Assembly: GCF_014651015.1 (NCBI RefSeq)
Contig: NZ_BMWB01000004.1
Coordinates: forward strand, 124,001-188,000
From: Streptomyces xantholiticus
Lineage (GTDB): Bacteria > Actinomycetota > Actinomycetes > Streptomycetales > Streptomycetaceae
Direction: 5' to 3'
DNA length: 64,000 nt
The notes beneath the pieces were generated by a model. That model worked only from the letters and a program-made list of their open reading frames with translations, was not told the origin of the DNA and searched no databases. Positions 38,682-47,971 of this stretch are shown in pieces. Positions within the stretch are counted from its first letter, which is position 1, and every line of letters starts with the position of its first letter. The position numbers and the translations under genes are program-made.

Positions 38682-39914
38682 TTACTTGTGCGGGCCGACG
38701 GTGACGACGTCGCCGATGACGATGACGGCCGGCGGGCGTACGTCCTGTGCTTTCACGGTCTCCGCGACGGTCGCAAGGGTGGCGTCCACCCTGCGCTGCG
38801 CAGCGGTCGTTCCCTCCTGGACGAGGGCGAGCGGGGTGTCGGGCGCCTTGCCGTGCGCGACGAGGGCCTGTGCGATGGCGCCGATCTTGTCGACGCCCAT
38901 CAGGATCACCAGCGTGCCGCGCAGACGGGCGAGGGACTTCCAGTCCACCAGCGAACGCGGGTCGTCGGGGGCCACATGGCCGCTGACCACGGTGAACTCG
39001 TGCGCGACACCACGGTGGGTGACCGGGATGCCGGCCGCGGACGGGACCGAGATGGAGCTGGAGATGCCGGGCACGACGGTGCACGGGATGCCTGCCTCGG
39101 CGAGCGCCTGGGCCTCCTCCATGCCACGGCCGAAGACGTACGGGTCGCCGCCCTTCAGCCGGACGACGGCCTTGCCGGCCTTGGCGTGCTCGATGAGCGC
39201 GTTGTTGATGGCCTCCTGCGCCATGAACCGCCCGTAGGGGATCTTCGCGGCGTCGATGACCTCGACGTGCGGCGGGAGTTCGTCCAGGAGGTCGCGCGGG
39301 CCGAGCCGGTCGGCGATGACGACGTCCGCCTCCGCGAGCAGTCGGCGGCCGCGGACGGTGATCAGGTCGGGGTCGCCGGGGCCGCCGCCGACGAGGGCGA
39401 CGAACGGTGCGCGGCTGCGGTGGTGGGGCGCGGCGAGGGTGCCGTCGCGCAGGCCCTCGACGATCGCGTCGCGCACGGCCGCGGAGCGGCGGGGGTCGCG
39501 CCCGGTCAGGACGGCGACGGTCACCCCGTCGCTGCGGCCGGTGGCCGGGGTCCAGGCGGTGGCGGCGTCGGCGTCGTCGCTGCGTACGCACCAGGTCTTG
39601 GTGCGCTCGGCCTCCTCGGAGGCGCGGTTGTTGGCGTCGGGGTCACTGGTGGCGACGAGGGCGTACCAGGCGTCGGCGATGTCGCCGTCCTGGTAGCGGC
39701 GGCGGGTCCAGGTGATCTCGCCGGACTCGGCCATGGCCTCGACGGAGGGCGTTGCGGACGGGGAGATCAGAGTGACGTCGGCACCGGCCGCGACGAGGGC
39801 GGGCAGCCGGCGCTGGGCGACCTGCCCGCCGCCGATGACGACGACGCGGCGCCCGGCGAGTCGGAGGCCGACGGGGTAGGCGGGGTGCTCGGCGGGCGGG
39901 ACGTGCTCGGCCAT
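38682..39914 (-). CDS. Siroheme/cobalamin CysG-like fusion: precorrin-2 dehydrogenase plus uroporphyrinogen-III methyltransferase
   Basis: A 410-residue two-domain protein. The N-terminal Rossmann half (VGLRLAGRRVVVIGGGQVAQRR) matches the SirC/Met8 dehydrogenase. The C-terminal half is the SAM-dependent methyltransferase: VALVGGGPGDPDLIT near residue 170, VRLKGGDPYVFGRG near residue 250 and VVPGISSSISVPSAAGIP. It makes precorrin-2 and sirohydrochlorin for siroheme or vitamin B12. GAGGAG lies 11 bases before the ATG. It lies downstream of bluB-cobT, after a strong hairpin. Confidence 0.92.
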   Translation of the reverse strand: MAEHVPPAEHPAYPVGLRLAGRRVVVIGGGQVAQRRLPALVAAGADVTLISPSATPSVEAMAESGEITWTRRRYQDGDIADAWYALVATSDPDANNRASEEAERTKTWCVRSDDADAATAWTPATGRSDGVTVAVLTGRDPRRSAAVRDAIVEGLRDGTLAAPHHRSRAPFVALVGGGPGDPDLITVRGRRLLAEADVVIADRLGPRDLLDELPPHVEVIDAAKIPYGRFMAQEAINNALIEHAKAGKAVVRLKGGDPYVFGRGMEEAQALAEAGIPCTVVPGISSSISVPSAAGIPVTHRGVAHEFTVVSGHVAPDDPRSLVDWKSLARLRGTLVILMGVDKIGAIAQALVAHGKAPDTPLALVQEGTTAAQRRVDATLATVAETVKAQDVRPPAVIVIGDVVTVGPHK

Positions 39915-40071
39915 GGCAGTGCGGCTCCTCGGGCGGGTGGTGCGGGAGGCGGGGCCGCTGCGGCGGTGAAGCGGCTGGTGGGGACGGGTGAGGGGGTCCT
40001 GGCGACCACGATACGGCCCCGCCGTGGGAACCGTCGGTGGCCGTTGCGGAACGGTTGCTTCCGGGGCCTGT

Positions 40072-40112
40072 GCCCCGCGCCCCCGGTACGGAGCCGACCG
40101 GGGGCGCGGGGC
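40072..40112 (-). terminator. Strong hairpin terminator after bluB-cobT
   Basis: Perfect 16-bp inverted repeat (GCCCCGCGCCCCCGGT / ACCGGGGGCGCGGGGC) with a 9-nt loop, 4 nt past the stop codon. Confidence 0.8.
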
Positions 40113-40115
40113 GGG

Positions 40116-43100
40116 CTACTTCTCGGTGACGCCGGCCGAGTCGAACGTCGCCACCTCGTGCATGGCCCGGGCCGCGCTCTGGACCAGCGGGAGCGCCAGC
40201 AGGGCGCCTGTGCCTTCGCCGAGGCGGAGGTCCAGGTCGACCAGGGGGCGCAGGCCCAGCTTGTTCAGCGCCGCGACATGGCCGGGTTCGGCACTGCGGT
40301 GACCCGCGATGCAGGCGGCCAGCGCCTCGGGGGCGATGGCGCGGGCGACCAGGGCCGCGGCACCTGTGCTGACACCGTCGAGGATGACCGGTGTCCGCAG
40401 GGAAGCGCCGCCGAGGATCAGGCCGACCAGCGCACAGTGCTCCAGGCCGCCGACGGCCGACAGCGCGCCGATCGGGTCCGCCGGGTCGGGCTGGTGGAGC
40501 TCGAGGGCCCGGCGGACGACGTCGACCTTCCGGGCGTGCATCTCATCGTTGATGCCGGTGCCGCGGCCGGTGATCTCCGACGGGTCGGCACCGGTGTAGA
40601 CGGCGATAAGGGCGGCGGAGGTGGTGGTGTTGGCGATGCCCATCTCACCGGTCAGAAGCGCCTTGTTGCCTGCGGCCACCAGGTCGCGGGCGGTCTCGAT
40701 GCCGACCTCGATCGCCGAGAGGACCTCCTCGCGGGTCAGGGCCGGCCCCGTGGTGAAGTCGGCCGTACCCGGGCGGACCTTGCGCGGCAGCAGACCCGGG
40801 GTGGCGGGCAGGTCGGAGGCCACACCGACGTCGATGACGCACACCTCGGCGCCGACCTGGTTGGCGAAGGCGTTGCAGACCGCTCCCCCGCCGAGGAAGT
40901 TGGCGACCATCTGGCCGGTGACCTCCTGGGGCCAGGCCGTGACGCCCTGGGCGTGCACTCCGTGGTCGCCCGCGAAGATCGCGACGGCCGCGGGCTCCGG
41001 GATCGGCGGCGGGCACATCCGCGACAGCCCGCTCAGCTGCGCGGAGATGATCTCCAGCATGCCGAGCGCGCCGGAGGGCTTGGTCATCCGCTTCTGGCGT
41101 TCCCACGCCTCGCCGAGCGCCTTCGCGTCGAGCGGACGGATGTTGGTGACGGTCTCCTGCAGCAGGTCGTGCGGCTGCTCGCCGGGCAGGGCCCTGCGGC
41201 CGTAGGTCTCCTCATGGACCACCCAGGACAGTGGGCGGCGCTTGGACCAGCCCGCCTGCATCAGCTCGGGCTCCTCCGGGAACTCGTCGACGTACCCGAC
41301 GCAGAGGTACGCGACGACCTCGAGGTGCTCCGGCAGGCCGAGCGTACGGACCATCTCGCGCTCGTCGAAGAAGGAGACCCAGCCGACGCCGAGGCCTTCG
41401 GCGCGGGCGGCGAGCCACAGGTTCTCGACGGCCAGGGCCGAGGAGTAGGGCGCCATCTGCGGCTGGGTGTGCCGGCCGAGGGTGTGGCGGCCGCCGCGGG
41501 TGGGATCGGCGGTGACGACGATGTTCACCGGGGTGTCGAGGATGGCCTCGATCTTCAGTTCCTTGAACTGCTTGGCCCGGGCCTTGGGGAGCGACTTGGC
41601 GTACGCCTCGCGCTGGCGCTGGGCCAGTTCGTGCATCGTGCGCCGGGTCTCCGCTGAGCGGATGACGACGAAGTCCCACGGCTGGGAGTGGCCGACGCTG
41701 GGCGCGTGGTGCGCCGCTTCGAGGACACGGAGCAGGACCTCGTGCGGGATGGGGTCGCTGCGGAAGCCGTTGCGGATGTCGCGTCGTTCGCGCATGACCC
41801 GCAGGACGGCCTCACGCTCGGCGTCGCCGTAGCCGGGCGCGGGGGCCGCCGGGGCGGCGGCGGGGTGGGTCTCGGGCGACTCGGCCTCGCCGGGGCCGCC
41901 CGTGGCGGGGGCCGTCTGCGCGTCGGCGGCGCCGGGCCGGGAGGCGTCCGTGGGGCCGCCGGGCTCTGCGGCACCGGCCTCCTCATCGCCGGGAGCAGTG
42001 CCGAGCTGCGTCACTTCGGCCCCCCGGACATCCAGGGGCTGCGCGTCGGCCGGCGCGGGGTCGGCCGTTCCGGCGGCCTCCGGTTCTGGCGCCGGGGCCG
42101 AGGAAGCCCGGCCCTCGGGCGACTGCACGTCGACGGGGGCGGTGGAGACCGGCCCGTCCGCCGACGCACCGGGATCTGTGGCCTCGGCCGACTCGCCGGC
42201 GGAGGGCTGCACCTCGGGCGAGCCCGAATCTGCCTCGCCGGCAGCGGCCGGCTCAGCCGTCGGCCGGGCCTCGGGTGACTGCTCGTCCACCGGAGCAGCG
42301 GTGGGCGCCTGTTCGTCCACCGGACCGGCCGTGGACGCGATGACGGGCTCGGCGGCCTCCGCCGCCGGAACGGCCGCAGGCTGCGCCTCGGGCGAAGCCA
42401 CGTCCACCGCGCCGGCGGCGCCGGGCTCTGCCGTCGGCCGGGCTTCGGGCGACGGCACCTCGACAGGCCCGGCGGCGGACTGCACGTCGACCGAAACCAC
42501 GTCTCCCGGGCCCGCGGCGACGGGCTCTGCCGTCGGCCGGGCTTCGGGCGACTGCGCGTCGACAGAACCCGCGGCGGGCCCGGCCTGAACGACCGGGGAC
42601 GCAGGTGCCTCGGCTGCCGCGGGCACGACGGCCGGCTCCGCGGCGTGCGCCTCGGGGGCTGCCGGCGTCAACGCCGGGCCCTCCGCCTGGTGGTTCGCGG
42701 TGTCGCCCTCCAGGGCGGTGGCGCCTTCGGTGGGCGCACCGGGGACGACCTGAGCGGCCGCCACCTCCGTGGCGCCCCCGTCCGGCGCCTGGCCCGTCTC
42801 GGGCGCCACGGCCGCCGGAGCGGGTGCGGTCCCGGGGGCGGTCGCCTCCGGCTCTCCAGCGGCAGCCGGAGCGGGCGGATGCTGCTCCGTGCCGCCGTCC
42901 CGTGGTGCGGGCACGGTGGCCTCGGTGTTCGCCGGGACGGTCGGGACGACCGTTTCTGCCGGGGCCGCGGGCTGCTCCTGGGGCGGCTGGGGGTCCCAGG
43001 GTGCGCCGGCCTGCGGCGGGATCTCGCCCAGCTGCGGCCCCGGCAGTTCGGGGGCCGGCTCCTCACGGGGCACGTCGAGGTACTCGACGCCGGTCGTGGT

Positions 43101-43874
43101 GGCCGGCTGCGCCGGAGTCGTACGGACGACCATCGGGTGCGGCGGCGTACCGGCCGGCCCGCGGTCGGCGAGTGAGCGGACCACGCCGCTCGAGGTGTCG
43201 GGCACGGGCGGACCCATGTGGAGCGGGCGGCGCGAGGGCGGCGGCGTCGGCATGGCGGACGTCGCGGCGGCCGATGTGCGTACGGCTCCGAGGTCGACGG
43301 CCCCTGAGTCGCGGCCGCCCGCCTCGTGGGCTCCGGGCTCATGGACCCCGGGCTCGGCGACGGCGGCCTGCGCGCCTTCCGGCGCCACGCCCGGAACGAC
43401 CGACATGGTCCCCTGCACCTGCGCCAACGGCTCCTGAGCCGCCACCTCCTGTGCCTGGACCTCGTGGAACTGCGGCTCCGGGACGGCCACCGGGGTGACC
43501 TCGACGAACTCGGGCGCAGCCGGCGCGACGAACCCGGCCGGCGGCTGCTCGGCACCGTGGACGACCGGGGCGGCCTGGTAGTCCTGCGCCGGGTAGCCGG
43601 CCGTGCCGTAGTCCGGCTGGTACTCGCCGCTCTGGTGCTGCGGCGCCTGAACGGACGCAGGCGCGGCCGCGTACTGCTCAGTCACGGGCGCCGCCTGCTG
43701 GGGCTCGCTCCACGCCCCCTGGGCGCCCGGCATCAGCAGGAGGTCGTCCTCTTCGGAGCTGTTCTCGGAGGTGTCGAGGTAGGTGTACGCGCCAGGAGCG
43801 GGGACGCCCGGCTGCTCCACCATGCCTGCGTTCTCCGGCAGCCCCTCGCCCGGGATCTGGCCGGTGTCAGTCAT
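40116..43874 (-). CDS. cobT: BluB-CobT fusion with a long disordered N-terminal region
   Basis: A 1252-residue protein in three parts. Residues 1 to about 675 are Pro/Ala/Glu/Thr-rich and look disordered, with degenerate repeats around SPEARPTAEP. Residues about 680-885 are a BluB/nitroreductase domain (RRDIRNGFRSDPIPHEVLL, GHSQPWDFVVI) that would make 5,6-dimethylbenzimidazole from FMN. Residues about 905-1250 are CobT (FAGDHGVHAQGVTAWP, GEMGIANTTTSAALIA, ILDGVSTGAAALVA), which activates that base for the lower ligand of cobalamin. Consecutive steps are therefore joined in one chain. GAGGGG lies eight bases before the ATG. The upstream frame stays open but looks non-coding. Confidence 0.9.
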   Translation of the reverse strand: MTDTGQIPGEGLPENAGMVEQPGVPAPGAYTYLDTSENSSEEDDLLLMPGAQGAWSEPQQAAPVTEQYAAAPASVQAPQHQSGEYQPDYGTAGYPAQDYQAAPVVHGAEQPPAGFVAPAAPEFVEVTPVAVPEPQFHEVQAQEVAAQEPLAQVQGTMSVVPGVAPEGAQAAVAEPGVHEPGAHEAGGRDSGAVDLGAVRTSAAATSAMPTPPPSRRPLHMGPPVPDTSSGVVRSLADRGPAGTPPHPMVVRTTPAQPATTTGVEYLDVPREEPAPELPGPQLGEIPPQAGAPWDPQPPQEQPAAPAETVVPTVPANTEATVPAPRDGGTEQHPPAPAAAGEPEATAPGTAPAPAAVAPETGQAPDGGATEVAAAQVVPGAPTEGATALEGDTANHQAEGPALTPAAPEAHAAEPAVVPAAAEAPASPVVQAGPAAGSVDAQSPEARPTAEPVAAGPGDVVSVDVQSAAGPVEVPSPEARPTAEPGAAGAVDVASPEAQPAAVPAAEAAEPVIASTAGPVDEQAPTAAPVDEQSPEARPTAEPAAAGEADSGSPEVQPSAGESAEATDPGASADGPVSTAPVDVQSPEGRASSAPAPEPEAAGTADPAPADAQPLDVRGAEVTQLGTAPGDEEAGAAEPGGPTDASRPGAADAQTAPATGGPGEAESPETHPAAAPAAPAPGYGDAEREAVLRVMRERRDIRNGFRSDPIPHEVLLRVLEAAHHAPSVGHSQPWDFVVIRSAETRRTMHELAQRQREAYAKSLPKARAKQFKELKIEAILDTPVNIVVTADPTRGGRHTLGRHTQPQMAPYSSALAVENLWLAARAEGLGVGWVSFFDEREMVRTLGLPEHLEVVAYLCVGYVDEFPEEPELMQAGWSKRRPLSWVVHEETYGRRALPGEQPHDLLQETVTNIRPLDAKALGEAWERQKRMTKPSGALGMLEIISAQLSGLSRMCPPPIPEPAAVAIFAGDHGVHAQGVTAWPQEVTGQMVANFLGGGAVCNAFANQVGAEVCVIDVGVASDLPATPGLLPRKVRPGTADFTTGPALTREEVLSAIEVGIETARDLVAAGNKALLTGEMGIANTTTSAALIAVYTGADPSEITGRGTGINDEMHARKVDVVRRALELHQPDPADPIGALSAVGGLEHCALVGLILGGASLRTPVILDGVSTGAAALVARAIAPEALAACIAGHRSAEPGHVAALNKLGLRPLVDLDLRLGEGTGALLALPLVQSAARAMHEVATFDSAGVTEK
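42250..42552. repeat. Degenerate direct repeats inside bluB-cobT
   Basis: Near-identical units beginning GGCTCTGCCGTCGGCCGGGC start at 42424 and 42523 (99 nt apart), and a diverged one at 42250. They encode the repeated SPEARPTAEP segment of the disordered region; all spacings are multiples of three. Confidence 0.75.
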
Positions 43875-44183
43875 GCGCGTACCCCTCGCCCATCGGTTGC
43901 TCCTTCGCCCTTCGCCCGGGACGTCCGACAGCGGCACACCTGACGCCCGTGAACAAGAACGAGCGTGTGCGCCGCGCGGCACGATTGACCCACGGACCAA
44001 AGCATTGTCGCGGTCGTTCGCCACCACGGCAGCAAGATCCGCCGTGGTCCGCTGTGGGCTGCGCCACGTCGCGCGACCCCCCGGGTACCGACGTACCACA
44101 TACGGGAACCAAAGCGGCTCCCTTTTCCGGACATTGACGAACGAAGCGACGAACGCCCGACTGCGGTACGACGATCGGCCAGC
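43875..44183. other. Intergenic region upstream of bluB-cobT
   Basis: 309 nt without a supported gene. I searched the minus strand for the conserved B12-box of cobalamin riboswitches and did not find it. A short dyad GGTAC-GTC-GGTACC occurs near 44086-44099. No clear promoter hexamers. Confidence 0.4.
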
Positions 44184-45434
44184 CTACCCCGGACCGTCCG
44201 TCGCGGGTGGCCGGGGGCGCGGGTCGGGCTGCCGACCGCAGAGCAGGAAGACCACTGAGCGCTCCCGCTCCGACCAGTCGGAGGTGTCCAATTCGACGGA
44301 CTGGAGGAGGGCGCATTCGACGGTGTACCCGCCGGCCGCGAGGGCCGCGCCGATGGCCTCCGCCTCGTCGCGTGTGGAGGCATGGGTGACGATGCGCTGG
44401 GGCCGGCGGTCGGCGACGGCCGTGACGACTTGCACTCCCCCGCCGCCGATGCGTACGACGTCGGGTTCGGGCAGCCGTTCGAGGACGTGCGGCGCGCGCC
44501 CGTGCACCACTTGGAGCTGGACGCCGAGGCGCCGCGCCGCCGCCTCGCTGCGGCGGCAGGCGTCGGGGTCGTTGTCCACGGCGATGACGGCGGCGCCGAA
44601 GCTTCCCGCCTCCGCGGCCAGTGCGCCGCTGCCGCAGCCGATGTCCCAGACGAGGTCGCCGGTGCGGGGACCGAGCCGGGCCAGTTGGGCGGCCCGCAGC
44701 CCGGCGAACTCCCCCTCACCGCGTGCCGGTGCGTCGGCGGGCGGCAGCGCCCAGCCGCGCTCGGCCGGGGGGTAGCCCGGATCCCGGCCGGCGATCCAGC
44801 CGCCGGTCCCGGTGAGGGAGGCCGTGCCGCCGGTGCCGCCGATGACGATGACGACATTGGGGTCGCGCCACATGTGGTCGGCGACCTTGTCGGAGGTGAG
44901 GACGGTGACCTGCTCGCGGGCGGTGCCCAACTCCTCGCAGATGACGAAGGTGCGATGGATGCCGTCGAGCAGCAGCGCCAGTTCGGCAGGGCCGGCGCCC
45001 GGCGAGGTGAGAACCGCGACCTTGGTATGGGCCCGGCACACATTGACGGCGCGGCGCAGGGTACGGCGGTGTGCGACGACGATCTGGGCGTCGTCCCAGG
45101 GCATGCCCGCCCTGGCGAAGGCGGTGGCCACGGAGGAGACGGCGGGCACGACCTCCACCTCGAGGCCGTACTCGGGCGCCCGCAGGGTGCGCACGACGCC
45201 GAAGAGGCCCGGGTCGCCGTCGGCGAGGACGACGGCGCTGCCGCGGTGCTGGGCGATCCGCCTGGCGGCGAGGCCGACGCTGCCGAGCCGGATGCGTTCG
45301 GCGCGCGGCGGGACCTCGGGCAGTGCCAGGTGGTGGGCGGCGCCGGCCACCAGAGTGGCGGCGGAGAGGGCGGACCTGGCCGCGTGCGTGAGCGGCGAAC
45401 CGTCCCAGCCGATCACCGTCACCCGGTCGGCCAT
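44184..45434 (-). CDS. cobL: Precorrin-6Y C5,15-methyltransferase (decarboxylating), CbiE-CbiT fusion
   Basis: A 416-residue cobalamin pathway enzyme with two halves. The N-terminal tetrapyrrole methylase (CbiE) reads VTVIGWDGSPLTHAARSALS and later DGDPGLFGVVRTL. The C-terminal class I methyltransferase with decarboxylase activity (CbiT) has SAM motif VWDIGCGSGALAAEAG near residue 260 and VRIGGGGVQV. It methylates C5 and C15 of precorrin-6Y. It is transcribed toward bluB-cobT but with a 309-nt gap. Confidence 0.92.
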   Translation of the reverse strand: MADRVTVIGWDGSPLTHAARSALSAATLVAGAAHHLALPEVPPRAERIRLGSVGLAARRIAQHRGSAVVLADGDPGLFGVVRTLRAPEYGLEVEVVPAVSSVATAFARAGMPWDDAQIVVAHRRTLRRAVNVCRAHTKVAVLTSPGAGPAELALLLDGIHRTFVICEELGTAREQVTVLTSDKVADHMWRDPNVVIVIGGTGGTASLTGTGGWIAGRDPGYPPAERGWALPPADAPARGEGEFAGLRAAQLARLGPRTGDLVWDIGCGSGALAAEAGSFGAAVIAVDNDPDACRRSEAAARRLGVQLQVVHGRAPHVLERLPEPDVVRIGGGGVQVVTAVADRRPQRIVTHASTRDEAEAIGAALAAGGYTVECALLQSVELDTSDWSERERSVVFLLCGRQPDPRPRPPATDGPG

Positions 45435-45557
45435 CGTCGTCAGTCTCCGTCGGTTGTCGCAGGTCGGGGCAGTTCCGCGGGTACGCGTCGCACCGTGAGC
45501 GTACCTGGCCGCCGGGCCCGTCGGCGGAGGGGAGGGGCGCCGCGCCGCTGAAAGGGA

Positions 45558-46187
45558 TCAGTTCCAGTCGGTGAAGGAGCGGTAGCCGGCTTCCGCCATG
45601 CGGTCCATCTCCATGTCCTCGGGCAGCAGGCTCCAGACAATGAGGTCGGTGCGGATGTCCGTCCAGCCGCCGTCCTGTGTCTGGGTGCGTGCTATCCAGG
45701 CGTTTCGCAGGACGCCTTCACTGATGCAGCCGATCTTCTGCGCCACCTGTTGGGACGCCGTGTTGTCGGCGGCGGTGCGCATTTCCAACCGTTCGAACTT
45801 CTGATTGCGGAAGAGCCACTGGGCGACGGCGAGGACGGACTCGGTCGCGTATCCCTCGCCGCGCGCCCAGGGGGCCGTGACGTAGGAGACCTCGGTGGAC
45901 AACGTCCGCCAGTTGGTGTTCTGCAGGTGGACGATGCCGACAAGCCGCTGGGTGAGGAACTCGGTGACGGCGAGGACGATGCCGCGGCCCTCCGTCCGTT
46001 CAGCAGGAGCGATCCTGCGCACCCACTCCTCGGAGTCCGCCGCCGTGTAGGGGTGAGGTACGGAGGTCCAGGCAGTGACCATTTCGTCGTTCATCATCTC
46101 GGTGTGGGCCGCGATGTCGGCGTCCTCGTAGGGGCGCAGCACCAACCGCTCCGTGCTGATGGACACGTCCGGGAAGGTGGTAGTCAT
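45558..46187 (-). CDS. GNAT acetyltransferase, RimJ/RimL-like
   Basis: A 209-residue acetyltransferase starting MTTTFPDVSISTERLVLRPY, the typical RimJ/RimL opening. The acetyl-CoA region is SYVTAPWARGEGYATESVLAV near residues 115-135, followed by RLEMRTAADNTASQQVAQKIG. The substrate could be a protein N-terminus or a small molecule. GGAG lies six bases before the ATG; an ATG four codons upstream (46199) is possible. Confidence 0.88.
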   Translation of the reverse strand: MTTTFPDVSISTERLVLRPYEDADIAAHTEMMNDEMVTAWTSVPHPYTAADSEEWVRRIAPAERTEGRGIVLAVTEFLTQRLVGIVHLQNTNWRTLSTEVSYVTAPWARGEGYATESVLAVAQWLFRNQKFERLEMRTAADNTASQQVAQKIGCISEGVLRNAWIARTQTQDGGWTDIRTDLIVWSLLPEDMEMDRMAEAGYRSFTDWN

Positions 46188-46306
46188 GCGCAGCTCCATG
46201 CCGAAGACTGTCGATAAATGGTCAAAGCCGTTGGGTTGTCGTAGCCGTGAAGGCACAGCATGCAACATCGGGTGCGGGCTGCACATGGCAGGGTGCGGTA
46301 CGACAC

Positions 46307-46338
46307 GGCCCCGCGCACCTTCGTAGGTGCGCGGGGCC
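46307..46338 (-). terminator. Hairpin terminator after metQ
   Basis: Perfect 14-bp inverted repeat (GGCCCCGCGCACCT / AGGTGCGCGGGGCC) with a 4-nt loop, 26 nt past the metQ stop. Confidence 0.8.
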
Positions 46339-46363
46339 TGCGTCAAGTGAGGCCGCCCGGGCC

Positions 46364-47224
46364 CTACTTGGCAGCGCCGAAGGCGGGGACGACGGAACCT
46401 GTGTACTTGTCCTCGATGAACTTCTTCACCTCGGGCGATCCCAGAAGCTTCGCCAGCTTCTGCACGCGGGCGTCGTCCTCGTTGCCCTCCTTGACGGCGA
46501 GGAAGTTGGCGTACGGGTTGCCTTCTGCCTTCTCCAGGACCAGGGAGTCCGCGGCGGGCTTGAGGTCGGCCTCGATGGCGTAGTTGCCGTTGATGACGGC
46601 GGCGTCGACGTCGTTCAGGGCGCGGGGCAGCGTCGCGGCCTCGAGCTCCTTGAACTTCAGGCCCTTGGCGTCGGCGATGTCGGAGAGCTTGGCGTCGGCG
46701 CCGACACCGTCCTTGAGGGTGATCAGGCCGTTGTCGGCGAGCAGTTGGAGCGCGCGGCCTTCGTTGGTGGTGTCGTTGGGGACGGCGACGGTCTGGCCGG
46801 CCTTGATGTCCTTGATCTCCTTGGCCTTCTTGGAGTAGAGGCCGAGGGGCTCGAGGTGCACATTGACGACCGGGACGATGGTCGTCCCGTTCTTCTTGTT
46901 GAAGTCGTCGAGGTACGGCTTGTGCTGGAAGAAGTTGGCGTCGACCTGGCCCTGCTGGGTGGCGGTGTTCGGCAGGACGTAGTCGGTGAACTCCTTGACC
47001 TCCAGCTCGAGGCCGGCGTTCTTCGCCAGGTGGTCCTTGACGTAGTTCAGGATGTCGGCGTGCGGCGTCGGCGAGGCGGCGACGACGAGGGCCTTGGACT
47101 CGTCGGCCTTGGAGCCGGAGTCGGCCCGGGCTCCCGGGTCGGAGGCCGTGCCGCAGGCGGTGAGGCCGAGGGCGAGGGCGGCGGTGGCGGCAGCAGCCGC
47201 GGTGAGCTTGATGTTCCTACGCAC
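46364..47224 (-). CDS. metQ: Methionine ABC transporter substrate-binding lipoprotein (NlpA/MetQ)
   Basis: A 286-residue extracytoplasmic lipoprotein. The signal peptide ends in the lipobox LTAC (Cys24). The mature part has the NlpA pattern VVAASPTPHADILNYV, VKEFTDYVLPNTA and DANFFQHKPYLDDFN, the usual methionine-binding fold, and VAVPNDTTNEGRALQLL. Third gene of metN-metI-metQ; captures methionine outside the membrane. Confidence 0.94.
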   Translation of the reverse strand: MRRNIKLTAAAAATAALALGLTACGTASDPGARADSGSKADESKALVVAASPTPHADILNYVKDHLAKNAGLELEVKEFTDYVLPNTATQQGQVDANFFQHKPYLDDFNKKNGTTIVPVVNVHLEPLGLYSKKAKEIKDIKAGQTVAVPNDTTNEGRALQLLADNGLITLKDGVGADAKLSDIADAKGLKFKELEAATLPRALNDVDAAVINGNYAIEADLKPAADSLVLEKAEGNPYANFLAVKEGNEDDARVQKLAKLLGSPEVKKFIEDKYTGSVVPAFGAAK

Positions 47225-47299
47225 GAAGAGTGCCTCTTTCTGGTGGTGGTACGTCGCCCGGACAAGGAGTGCGGGCCGTGTGGGGAGGAGGTTCGGGGT

Positions 47300-47971
47300 T
47301 CAGCCCGCGGCGCGTCCGCGGCGGGCGAGGAGCCTTACGACGCCGTCGCCCAGGAGCTGCACGATCGTCACGAGGGCGATCAGGATCACGACCGTGACGA
47401 GCATGAACTGGGTCTCGAAGCGCTGGAATCCGTAGGTGACGGCCTTGGATCCGAGGCCTTCGCCGCCGACGGCTCCGGCCATCGCCGAGTAGCCGACGAG
47501 CACGATCACGGTGGTGGTGACGGCGGCGACGAGCGACGGCAGGGCCTGCGGGAGCAGCACCTTGCGCACGATGGTGGGGACGGAGCCGCCCATCGACTGG
47601 ACCGCTTCGACGAGTCCGTGGTCGACCTCGCGGATCGCGGTCTCGACGAGACGGGCGAAGAAGGGGATGGCGCCGACGGCGAGGGGCACGATCATCGCGG
47701 TCGGGCCGATGAAGGTGCCGACGACCAGGGTGGTGAACGGGATCAGCGCGATCAGCAGGATGATGAACGGCAGCGAGCGGCCGATGTTCACGATCACGCC
47801 GACGACCTTGTTCACCGGCGTGTTCTGCAGCAGTCCTCCCTTGTCGGTGAGGACGAGCAGCACACCGAGCGGCAGTCCGCCGGCGACGGTGACGAGGGTG
47901 GACCACAGCACCATGTACAGGGTGTCGAGGGTGCCCTGGCTCAGCAGGGGCTGCATCTCGGACCAGGTCAC
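47300..47971 (-). CDS. metI: Methionine ABC transporter permease
   Basis: A 223-residue membrane protein with five predicted helices. The permease EAA-type loop is AIREVDHGLVEAVQSMGGS near residue 115, and the N-terminal GTLDTLYMVLWSTLV is typical of MetI. The GTG start overlaps the metN stop (GTGA), so translation is coupled. Confidence 0.94.
   Translation of the reverse strand: MTWSEMQPLLSQGTLDTLYMVLWSTLVTVAGGLPLGVLLVLTDKGGLLQNTPVNKVVGVIVNIGRSLPFIILLIALIPFTTLVVGTFIGPTAMIVPLAVGAIPFFARLVETAIREVDHGLVEAVQSMGGSVPTIVRKVLLPQALPSLVAAVTTTVIVLVGYSAMAGAVGGEGLGSKAVTYGFQRFETQFMLVTVVILIALVTIVQLLGDGVVRLLARRGRAAG

Noticed and set aside
38646..41657. A 1003-codon plus-strand frame opposite cysG and cobT
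   Set aside because: Shadow of the minus-strand cobalamin genes in very GC-rich sequence; low-complexity composition and no ribosome site.
42250..42552. Repeats that might indicate a CRISPR-like array
   Set aside because: They are degenerate, in frame and coding within cobT, with no regular spacers.
43875..44099. An in-frame upstream extension of cobT by 75 codons
   Set aside because: The extension is Arg/Ser-rich and non-conserved-looking, and the ATG at 43874 has a good ribosome site.
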